Part shown: positions 1 to 5,390 of the stretch, piece after piece
How the letters are laid out: every line of letters begins with the position of its first letter
Position numbering within the stretch: position 1 is the stretch's first letter
Program-made: the position numbers and the translations under genes
Assembly: GCA_027019845.1 (NCBI GenBank)
Contig: JALUWE010000411.1
Span: 1 to 8,285, forward strand
Reading direction: 5' to 3'
DNA length: 8,285 bases
From: Anaerolineales bacterium
Lineage (GTDB): Bacteria > Chloroflexota > Anaerolineae > Anaerolineales > JABWBV01
The notes under the pieces: model-generated
The model's input: the letters and a program-made list of their open reading frames with translations, nothing else
Told to the model about the DNA's origin: nothing
Database searches by the model: none

Positions 1-84
1 TCTCACGGGTCTGATGGGTCATCGTTGCCTATCTGTTGACGTGTGTCCGGCAACGCTGAACCTGCAACTTTTCAAACACTGAAC

Positions 85-987
85 ATGGAAGAAACCTTTT
101 CCCCACCCCGACGCGAGGGGTTGATCTTTCACCTTATTATGGCTTTGGTATTCAGCATCGGAAGCGGGGCAGGGCTGTCCAACGCCACGCAGACCGAGGT
201 TGGGCTGTCCTTTCTGGCCTATTTGAGCCTGTTTTTGGGGCTTACACTACCCCTTCCGTTAGTGGGATACCGCGCCTACGCGCTGTTGCGCAGCGCCTAT
301 CTGCTCAGGCCGGAGGGCATTCGTCTGACCTGGGGACTCCGCTCGGAAGAAATCCCAATAGAAGACGTGCTTTGGGTCAGCCCGGAAGAGCAGTTGGAAC
401 GCTCGTTGCCGCTGCCCTGGCTGCGTTGGCCCGGCGCTGTGGTCGGAACGCGGCGTCTCCGTGGGGGTGGTGAAGTCGAATACATGGCCGCCCGCAGCCG
501 CGAACTGATCATCATCGCCACCCCCAACAAACTATACGCCATTTCGCCCGAAGACAATGATGTCTTTCTAAAGACCTTCCAACGGCTTACGGAAATCGGC
601 AACCTGTACCCCATTCCACCCCGTTCCATCTACCCTGCGTTTTTGTTGGGCAGTGTGTGGGCTGCTCGCGGGGCGCGCTTCACCATCCTGCTCGGATTGG
701 CCCTCAGCCTGATTCTGCTGAGTTGGATCAGTCTGACCACACCCACGGAAGCGGGTGCCATGCTCGTCATCCGGGGCGATCAAAATACCGGACGAGTGCT
801 CTCCGCCGCGCAGTTGCTCCTGCTCCCCATTGCGAACGCCCTCTTTTACCTCCTCGATCTGCTGTTGGGGTTGTTCTTCTTCCGGCGTCCGGAGCGGCGC
901 ATTCTGGCCTATTTGCTCTGGGGAAGTAGCGTGATGACCTCCCTGGCGTTTTTTATTGCGTTGTATTTTATCCTGCAAAGCACCTGA
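85..987 (+). CDS. multi-pass membrane protein with bacterial PH-like domain
   Basis: Integral membrane protein of about 300 residues with no known biochemical role. Two hydrophobic segments come first (about residues 13-33 and 42-64). A soluble section of about 100 residues follows (about 70-168) with the pattern of bacterial PH-like domains: a YLLRPEGIRLTWG strand, IPIEDVLWV, LPLPWLRWPGAVVGTRR, then IIIATPNKLYAISPED and an amphipathic helix. Three further membrane segments lie at about 198-217, 241-266 and 274-296. This PH-between-membrane-helices layout is familiar from Chloroflexota hypothetical proteins, but I cannot name a ligand. The start is uncertain: an in-frame GTG at 43 would add 14 residues, and neither start has a clear ribosome binding site. 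I prefer ATG 85 because the added residues look non-conserved. The in-frame stop at 37-39 rules out any earlier start. Confidence 0.75.
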   Translation: MEETFSPPRREGLIFHLIMALVFSIGSGAGLSNATQTEVGLSFLAYLSLFLGLTLPLPLVGYRAYALLRSAYLLRPEGIRLTWGLRSEEIPIEDVLWVSPEEQLERSLPLPWLRWPGAVVGTRRLRGGGEVEYMAARSRELIIIATPNKLYAISPEDNDVFLKTFQRLTEIGNLYPIPPRSIYPAFLLGSVWAARGARFTILLGLALSLILLSWISLTTPTEAGAMLVIRGDQNTGRVLSAAQLLLLPIANALFYLLDLLLGLFFFRRPERRILAYLLWGSSVMTSLAFFIALYFILQST

Positions 988-989
988 AA

Positions 990-1039
990 TTATCCACTAT
1001 TTTCCCGATTTATCCACAGCTTTCTCGCAGTTATCCACA
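990..1039 (+). promoter_or_regulatory. array of three DnaA-box-like motifs (TTATCCACA)
   Basis: The short gap between the PH-like gene and the DUF92 gene holds TTATCCACT at 990-998, TTATCCACA at 1010-1018 and TTATCCACA at 1031-1039. The last two match the classical high-affinity DnaA box exactly and the first matches 8 of 9 bases. All are in the same orientation, with start-to-start spacing of 20 and 21 bp. A further TTATCC core sits at 968-973, inside the end of the upstream gene. The last box ends three bases before the ATG at 1043, so a bound protein would cover the promoter or start region. That this is a DnaA-responsive site is inference. It is unlikely to be the replication origin: there are no origin-linked genes and little room for an unwinding element. 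Confidence 0.55.
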
Positions 1040-1042
1040 ATC

Positions 1043-1870
1043 ATGTCCATTTACCGCCTGATGATTGGCATCGTGCTCGGCCCCGCAGTGGCGTATGCGG
1101 CCTGGAGACGGCAAATGTTGACGCAAGACGGCGCGTTGGCCGCCGCGCTGCTGGGCGCGCTGGTCTTCGGGCTGGGCGGTTTGCCGTGGGCTGTGCTGCT
1201 GCTGGCCTTCTTCCTGTCCTCCAGCGCCCTCTCCAAGAGCTTTTTGAGACACAAAACCGGCCTGGCGGAGAAATTTTCTAAGGGCGGCCAGCGCGATTGG
1301 ATGCAAGTTGCGGCCAACGGCGGCTCAGCGGCACTGTTGGTGGTGCTGCAAACCATTTTGCCCGGCCAGACCTGGCCCTGGCTGGCCTTCGCCGCGGCCA
1401 TGGCCGCGGTCAACGCCGATACCTGGGCGACCGAACTGGGCGTCCTCAGCCCCACCGCACCACGGTTGATAACCGGTGGAAAGATTGTGGAAAAAGGCAC
1501 CTCGGGCGGGATCACCCTGACAGGCACACTGGCTTCCCTGGCAGGGGCCGCTCTCATCGGCGGGTTGGCGGCGATCTTTCCCGACCTGGCCGGGTTGCGC
1601 ACCGTCAAACAGGGCGTATTTCTCTCAGCAGCGGTCACGCTGGCCGGGCTGCTCGGCTCCTTACTGGATTCCTGGCTGGGCGCCACCCTCCAGGCCATCT
1701 ACTACTGCCACGCGTGCGGCAAAGAAACCGAACGCCATCCCCAGCATTCTTGTGGTACACTCACACATCGAATTCGCGGTCTGGCCTGGCTGAACAATGA
1801 CATGGTCAACCTGCTGGCTTCGCTGGCCGCGGCCGTTCTTATGGTGGCCGTCTGGCAGGGTTGGCGTTGA
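1043..1870 (+). CDS. DUF92 / TMEM19-family integral membrane protein
   Basis: A 275-residue multi-pass membrane protein of the DUF92 family. Plant and cyanobacterial VTE6 (phytyl-phosphate kinase) belongs to this family; most bacterial members are uncharacterised. Visible family signatures are FFLSSSALSKSFLRHK (about 55-71), NADTWATELGVLSP (about 124-137), PRLITGGKIVEKGTSGGIT (about 140-158), a cysteine cluster CHACGKE at about 222-228 with a further Cys at 237, and LAWLNNDMVN near 247-256. The length is normal for the family. The reading frame is open back to 956, but that extension would overlap the upstream gene and encode a non-family peptide, so ATG 1043 is chosen. There is no Shine-Dalgarno sequence; the DnaA-like boxes lie directly upstream. 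It precedes the aminotransferase gene by 37 bp and may be co-transcribed with it. A prenyl-phosphate kinase role is an analogy only. Confidence 0.85.
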   Translation: MSIYRLMIGIVLGPAVAYAAWRRQMLTQDGALAAALLGALVFGLGGLPWAVLLLAFFLSSSALSKSFLRHKTGLAEKFSKGGQRDWMQVAANGGSAALLVVLQTILPGQTWPWLAFAAAMAAVNADTWATELGVLSPTAPRLITGGKIVEKGTSGGITLTGTLASLAGAALIGGLAAIFPDLAGLRTVKQGVFLSAAVTLAGLLGSLLDSWLGATLQAIYYCHACGKETERHPQHSCGTLTHRIRGLAWLNNDMVNLLASLAAAVLMVAVWQGWR

Positions 1871-1897
1871 ACACGGCCGCCGATCTTCCGATACTCT

Positions 1898-1901
1898 GGA
1901 G
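1898..1901 (+). promoter_or_regulatory. ribosome binding site deciding a TTG start
   Basis: GGAG at 1898-1901, in the context TCTGGAG, lies six bases before the TTG at 1908. It is the only good Shine-Dalgarno match near the beginning of the aminotransferase frame. It supports TTG 1908 over the upstream ATG at 1797, which lies inside the DUF92 gene, and over the internal ATG at 1947. Confidence 0.55.
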
Positions 1902-1907
1902 ATCACA

Positions 1908-3116
1908 TTGACTCAGCATCCCTCTCCCTCGTTTCCATCCATCCCCATGTCCTCCCCTGACCTGACCGATGCCGAGCGGGAGGCGGTCATCAACGTTTTA
2001 CACACGCCCAGCCTGAGCATGGGCCCGCAAATTCAGGCATTCGAGCAGGCGGTTTGCCATTACACCGGCGCAAAACACGCCATCGGCGTCAACGCGGGCA
2101 CTTCCGGCCTGCATCTGTGCATCCGCGCCGCGGGCGTCGGCCCGGGCGACCTGGTGATCACCACCCCCTTCTCCTTCGTGGCCTCCACCAATGTGATCCT
2201 GTTCGAGCAGGCCATTCCGGTTTTCGTGGATGTGGACCCGCTGACCGGCAACATCGACCCCGATCAGGTGCGTGCCGCCGCGGAGGACCTCGCCCGGGGC
2301 GGGAACCACGCCCGGAAGTGGTTACCCCGCTCGGGCGTGGACGGGCAGCCCCCGCGTTTGCGCGCCATCCTGCCCGTGGACGTGTTCGGCCAGCCGGTCG
2401 ACATGGACCCGATCCGGGATGTGGCGCGCACACACGGTCTCAAAATCATCGAGGATTCGTGCGAGGCAATCGGCGGGCGATACAAGGACACTCCCGCAGG
2501 CACGTTGGGCGACTTTGGTGTGTTTGCCTTCTATCCCAACAAGCAGATGACCACCGGCGAGGGGGGCGTGATCGTCACCAACCACGACGAGGCCGCGGAT
2601 TTTATGCGCGCGCTGCGCAACCAGGGGCGTTCACCCGGCGATACCTGGCTGCAACATACCCATCTGGGCTACAACTACCGGCTGGACGAGATGAGCGCGG
2701 CCCTGGGATGCGTGCAGATTTCCCGTCTGGACGAGATGCTGGCGCGCCGGGAACAGGTTGCGGAATGGTACCGGGATCGGCTGGATGAAATTCCCGGAGT
2801 GCAGACCCCCTACATTTCTCCCCACACCACCCGCATGAGCTGGTTCGTGTACGTGGTGCGTTTTGAAGAAGGCATCGAGCGGGACGCAGTTTCGCAGGCG
2901 CTAAAAGCCCGCGGCATCCCCAACCGGCCGTATTTCATCCCCATTCATTTGCAACCGTACATGGTCGAGCGGTTTGGCTATCGGGAGGGGGATTTTCCGG
3001 TGACGGAGGATTTGGGCCGGCGCGGGCTGGCGCTGCCGTTCTCCGGCGTCATGCCGGAGGAGCACGTCGAGCAGGTGTGCCGGGCGTTGCAGGAAGTTCT
3101 GAATCGAGAATCGTGA
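1908..3116 (+). CDS. DegT/DnrJ/EryC1/StrS-family PLP-dependent sugar aminotransferase
   Basis: A 402-residue cytosolic aminotransferase of the family that transfers an amino group, usually from glutamate, to nucleotide-linked keto-sugars for surface glycans. Family landmarks in order: IPMSSPDLTDAER near the N-terminus, NAGTSGLHL (about 62-70), TPFSFVAS (86-93), FVDVDPLTGNIDP, PVDVFGQPVDMDPI, IIEDSCEAIGG (about 181-190), FAFYPNKQMTTGEGG with the probable PLP-binding Lys212, and HLGYNYRLDEMSAALG. Length is typical. Between the FVDVD segment and PVDVFGQP there is an extra, Arg/Gly-rich stretch of about 20 residues (about 131-150) where many members have only a short loop. TTG 1908 is chosen for its GGAG at the right distance. 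ATG 1947 would cut just before the first conserved motif. No glycosyltransferase or nucleotide-sugar dehydratase is adjacent, so the sugar substrate cannot be assigned. Confidence 0.9.
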   Translation: MTQHPSPSFPSIPMSSPDLTDAEREAVINVLHTPSLSMGPQIQAFEQAVCHYTGAKHAIGVNAGTSGLHLCIRAAGVGPGDLVITTPFSFVASTNVILFEQAIPVFVDVDPLTGNIDPDQVRAAAEDLARGGNHARKWLPRSGVDGQPPRLRAILPVDVFGQPVDMDPIRDVARTHGLKIIEDSCEAIGGRYKDTPAGTLGDFGVFAFYPNKQMTTGEGGVIVTNHDEAADFMRALRNQGRSPGDTWLQHTHLGYNYRLDEMSAALGCVQISRLDEMLARREQVAEWYRDRLDEIPGVQTPYISPHTTRMSWFVYVVRFEEGIERDAVSQALKARGIPNRPYFIPIHLQPYMVERFGYREGDFPVTEDLGRRGLALPFSGVMPEEHVEQVCRALQEVLNRES

Positions 3117-3147
3117 AGCAGGGAGCACACCAACTCCCACCCCCTCG

Positions 3148-3870
3148 CTAACGCAACTTTTCAAAATTGATGATGATCAGGTTCTCCTCGCAGCTGGCCG
3201 AGGTGTCGAAGAAGAATTTTTCGGAGATCGGCCTACCGGCCTGATCCAGCAGCTGCACGTATAGGGAACCCGTCGAGGCGGTGGGGCTGTCTGCCAGCAC
3301 GAATTCGTAGCCGGAGGGGCCATAAATGGTAGCCGCCCCCGTCAGGCTGATCATCGAGACGGATTGCCCCCCTAACTGGCCGCCAAGTTCTACCACCAGG
3401 CCGGTGATGGGAGCATCGTTCAAATCCAGCGCCTGCCCAGCTACCCCCATCCAATCGCAGCCCAGCTCCGGGTGGAAGATGTTTTCGATGTAAATCGGGT
3501 TGTTGCTCTGCACCGCGTAGGCGAATTCCGGCGTGGGGGAGGCCTCAGAAGTGGGGGGTGTGACCAGCGAAAAGGGGGTGTCTGTGGGGATGGGTGTACT
3601 GGTTGGCCGCAAGGTGTTGGTGGGCCGGGGTGTGTTGGTAGGTTGCGGGGTAAAGGTGGGGGGAAGTTTGATGGGGGTGGGGGAAGGGGTATTGGTTGGC
3701 GGAACAGTGGGGATCACCGGTGGGCGCAGGGGTTGTGGAACCAGGGCTGGGGAGGTGAACCAGGCGATGAATGTCAGCACCACCAGGACAACGCCCAAGA
3801 GCGTGAGGATGGTCAGGATGTTGAAGAGTGTGGCGGCGCAGCCGCCACCGGATCGGCTCTTGCTGCTCAT
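3148..3870 (-). CDS. membrane-anchored protein with Pro/Thr-rich stalk and extracytoplasmic domain
   Basis: A 240-residue protein of unknown function. A short Ser/Gly/basic N-terminus (1-13) precedes one hydrophobic segment (about 14-38). No lipobox is seen at its end, so it is probably a signal anchor. Residues about 45-115 are a low-complexity linker built of PTNTP, PTSTP and PTDTP-like units. The C-terminal domain of about 120 residues begins near FAYAVQSN and contains GCDWMGVAGQALDLNDAPITGLVVELGG and YGPSGYEF, with Cys138 and Cys227 that could pair outside the cell. It reads like a small beta-rich module of the kind I associate with Chloroflexota surface proteins, but I cannot name a family. 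It lies 58 bp downstream of the PpiC-like gene on the same strand, so co-transcription is likely. A GAGGG lies 10 bases before the ATG. It converges with the aminotransferase gene across a 31-bp gap. Confidence 0.8.
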   Translation of the reverse strand: MSSKSRSGGGCAATLFNILTILTLLGVVLVVLTFIAWFTSPALVPQPLRPPVIPTVPPTNTPSPTPIKLPPTFTPQPTNTPRPTNTLRPTSTPIPTDTPFSLVTPPTSEASPTPEFAYAVQSNNPIYIENIFHPELGCDWMGVAGQALDLNDAPITGLVVELGGQLGGQSVSMISLTGAATIYGPSGYEFVLADSPTASTGSLYVQLLDQAGRPISEKFFFDTSASCEENLIIINFEKLR

Positions 3871-3928
3871 AATTTTACTTCCCTCGGATGGTTATCGAGT
3901 GTTAAATGACGGCAGTTGTACAACCACG

Positions 3929-4858
3929 TCAGGGCACGAGAATAGAGATTTCGCTTTCTCCCCGGCGTTCTTGCAGCCAGGCATCCAGCGCTTTCGATTG
4001 TAGAACGAGCTTTGCATCCGGGTCCAATGGACGGTCTGGCAGGCGTTCGATAACCTGCAAGATGTGGAAGCCCAGTGGGGTTTCGATCACCTCGCTGATC
4101 TCTCCAGGCTCTAGTGCGAATGCGGCTTCTTCGATAGCCTGCTGCTCAAGGTAGCCGCGCGGAAACCAACCTAAATCGCCTAAGCCGGCAGGGTCATAAT
4201 AGACAAGCATAACATTGAAGTCTGAGCCTGATTGAAGCTGATTGTAGACACGCTGCGCTTCGGCAAGGCTGGACAGCAATAACTGGCGGGCGTGTACCTG
4301 TTCGGCTGTCTCGGGCACCGTGGCGATGATCTGGTCTCGCATCCAGGCGGCCGCGATAGCGCGCGCCAGTTCGTGCCGGAAACTCTCTTCCGTATAGCCA
4401 TTTTCGGACAGCCAGGCCGCCAGGGCTTGTTCCCCGCCGACCTGGGTGGTCAATGCCTCGATGCGCTCCTCCAGCAGGGTATCCTCCACCACGAAACCCG
4501 CTTCTGCCGCCGCTTGTGCCAGCAGGAGTTGTTCGATCAATTCGTCGAGCACGGCCTGGCGGGCTTCTTCCACGGGCACATCGGGCTGTGCACGCTGAAA
4601 ACGTTCCAATGCAGCCTGGTATTCTGCCAGCGAGACCGCCTCCTGATTGACGACCAGCGCCGGCGGGATTGGCGTAGCCGTTGCCGGCGGCACTGTGGCC
4701 GAAGGGGACGGTTCGGTCGCCGTCGATACAGCGGGAGCATTCGAAGGCGGTGTTGCACTCGCGGCCGGAGCGATGAAAGTTTCCGCTTGAGGCTGGCAGG
4801 CTGCCAGGACAAGCAACAACCAGAGCAACAGACTTAAAGTACGACGATGAACATACAT
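3929..4858 (-). CDS. PpiC/parvulin-type peptidylprolyl isomerase lipoprotein (SurA/PrsA-like)
   Basis: A probable extracytoplasmic foldase of 309 residues. From ATG 4858 the N-terminus is a textbook lipoprotein signal: MYVHRR, a Leu-rich core, then LVLAAC with the lipidated Cys21. An Ala/Pro/Thr/Ser-rich linker follows (about 25-67), then an all-helical SurA_N-like region (about 70-180) with EYQAALERFQ and ELIEQLLLAQAAAEAG. The rotamase domain (about 187-273) shows DLGWFPRG, IEEAAFALEPGEIS and ETPLGFHILQVIER. Two departures are visible. The first conserved catalytic-site His of the usual SHILV strand is Gln (ARQLLL), and the loop before DLGWF is shorter than in PrsA. The second conserved His (GFHIL) is kept. 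Such changes occur in chaperone-like members with weak isomerase activity. An in-frame ATG at 4873 adds five residues but overlaps the probable -10 box. Neither start has a clear ribosome binding site. Confidence 0.87.
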   Translation of the reverse strand: MYVHRRTLSLLLWLLLVLAACQPQAETFIAPAASATPPSNAPAVSTATEPSPSATVPPATATPIPPALVVNQEAVSLAEYQAALERFQRAQPDVPVEEARQAVLDELIEQLLLAQAAAEAGFVVEDTLLEERIEALTTQVGGEQALAAWLSENGYTEESFRHELARAIAAAWMRDQIIATVPETAEQVHARQLLLSSLAEAQRVYNQLQSGSDFNVMLVYYDPAGLGDLGWFPRGYLEQQAIEEAAFALEPGEISEVIETPLGFHILQVIERLPDRPLDPDAKLVLQSKALDAWLQERRGESEISILVP

Positions 4859-4871
4859 ATTCACTGGGAGC

Positions 4872-4900
4872 ATTATACACGCAAACGAAAAATTTCACAT
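4872..4900 (-). promoter_or_regulatory. candidate sigma-70-type promoter for the PpiC-like gene unit
   Basis: Read on the minus strand, a perfect TATAAT lies at 4877-4872. Seventeen bases upstream is ATGTGA (4900-4895), a poor -35 match with 3 of 6 bases. Initiation would fall near 4865, leaving a very short leader before ATG 4858 and excluding the ATG at 4873, which overlaps the -10 box. The local sequence is AT-rich compared with the coding regions around it. Confidence 0.35.
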
Positions 4901-5008
4901 TTGGATCGAGCGGCTAAAATACAGATCGATGGTAACGACGCGGCCTTCCTGGGAAATGCCACTGCGAGGGGCATCTCAACAGACTCAGTAACAGTACTTA
5001 CGCAGTTG

Positions 5009-5104
5009 GGACCTCACAGGTCTACTACCACACGATGCAGGAAGATTTTACCCAGAATTGATTGCATCCGGGCATCTCCATGCGCTTTGAGACCTGTGAG
5101 GTCC
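5009..5104. repeat. 15-bp perfect inverted repeat with a further inner stem
   Basis: GGACCTCACAGGTCT at 5009-5023 is perfectly complementary to 5090-5104. Each arm is itself an interrupted palindrome (GACCT-CAC-AGGTC), so the DNA could form either one long stem or two small hairpins. A second inverted pair, GATGCA (5034-5039) and TGCATC (5063-5068), sits concentrically inside. It lies just inside the left arm of the larger composite repeat. No T-tract follows, so a simple intrinsic terminator is not indicated. Confidence 0.7.
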
Positions 5105-5156
5105 GGGTGCGACTTTTCAAGTGTGCAACTCCTGCCAGTAAATGACACACACCCCC

Positions 5157-5234
5157 TGTCATTCTGAGGGCACGAAGTGCCCGAAGAATCTCCCCCACCA
5201 TCGCCGAGATTCTTCGTTATCGCTCAGAATGACA
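5157..5234. repeat. CATTCTGAG-type palindromic (REP-like) element, copy 1
   Basis: TGTCATTCTGAG (5157-5168) pairs with 5223-5234, and CGAAGAATCTC (5182-5192) pairs with GAGATTCTTCG (5206-5216), giving a long imperfect hairpin. The left arm contains its own small hairpin, GGGCAC-GAA-GTGCCC (5168-5182). A further half-copy, CAGAATGACA, follows at 5254-5263. Bases 5158-5216 align with 8216-8271 with two substitutions and one 3-base gap. GTCATTCTGAG...GAAGAATCTC units are a recurring intergenic repeat in several bacterial groups, to my recollection. Confidence 0.8.
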
Positions 5235-5337
5235 CAGGCAACAGCCGCTCGCCCAGAATGACATAAGAACCAGCAGGCATGAACTGCGTAAGTCCTGTCA
5301 GTCTCAGTATCAGCAGCAAGTTGAACGTCTAAAAAAT

Positions 5338-5367
5338 TTGGTAATTTTTCCAAACAAAGGATAAAAT
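5338..5367 (+). promoter_or_regulatory. candidate promoter for the plsC-GAF-ugp unit
   Basis: TTGGTA (5338-5343; 4 of 6 against TTGACA) and TAAAAT (5362-5367; 5 of 6 against TATAAT) are separated by 18 bp in an AT-rich stretch just upstream of the PlsC-like gene. A short inverted repeat, TTTGG (5337-5341) and CCAAA (5350-5354), overlaps the -35 side and could be an operator or chance. The promoter lies outside and downstream of the composite repeat, so the insertion appears not to have separated it from the gene. Confidence 0.35.
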
Positions 5368-5390
5368 GTGAAGAGATACGGTATGACGGC

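Larger units (their letters stand above)
4987..5302. repeat. composite MITE-like element with ACTTACGCAGTT terminal inverted repeats
   Basis: The outer arms at 4987-5007 and 5282-5302 are inverted repeats matching at 18 of 21 positions. They share the unbroken core ACTTACGCAGTT (4996-5007, and its complement at 5282-5293). Nested inside are a 15-bp inverted repeat (5009-5023 / 5090-5104), a 6-bp one (5034-5039 / 5063-5068) and a CATTCTGAG palindrome (5157-5234). The trinucleotide CTC flanks both ends (4984-4986 and 5303-5305); CTCAGTA also occurs at 4984-4990 and 5303-5309. Either could be a target duplication or chance. There is no transposase frame, so any mobility would have to be in trans. 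Related arms recur at 8125-8200, which supports a genuine repeat family. The insertion interpretation is inference. Confidence 0.65.
4874..5390. other. 517-bp intergenic region made largely of nested repeats
   Basis: This gap separates the divergently transcribed PpiC-like and PlsC-like genes. The first 113 bases hold the minus-strand promoter candidate and otherwise little I can name. Bases 4987-5302 are a composite of nested inverted repeats, listed separately. The last 88 bases are AT-rich and hold a promoter candidate for the PlsC-like gene. Short open frames crossing the region run through the repeats, have no family resemblance and are not called. Confidence 0.7.

Noticed and set aside
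1..84. Tail of an upstream gene at the left edge
   Set aside because: All three forward frames hit a stop early or give a short peptide with no recognisable motif, so no partial gene can be supported.
990..1039. Chromosomal replication origin
   Set aside because: There are only three clear DnaA-like boxes in a 55-bp gap, with no AT-rich unwinding region and no dnaA, dnaN, rpmH or gidA nearby.
1051..1698. 215-codon antisense frame opposite the DUF92 gene
   Set aside because: Its composition is Ala/Pro/Ser-rich with no motif, and DUF92 signatures are clear on the other strand.
2054..2788. 244-codon open frame overlapping the aminotransferase gene
   Set aside because: Arg/Gly/Pro-rich shadow translation. 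The aminotransferase frame has all family motifs.
3121..3138. GGGAG...CTCCC hairpin between the convergent genes as a terminator
   Set aside because: The stem is only 5 bp with an 8-base loop and no T-tract on either strand, so it is too weak to call.
4894..4920. Plus-strand promoter TTCACA and TAAAAT
   Set aside because: The spacer is only 15 bp and no plus-strand gene follows before the repeat cluster.
4987..5302. CRISPR array
   Set aside because: The repeats are inverted and nested, not regularly spaced direct repeats with unique spacers, and no cas gene is present.
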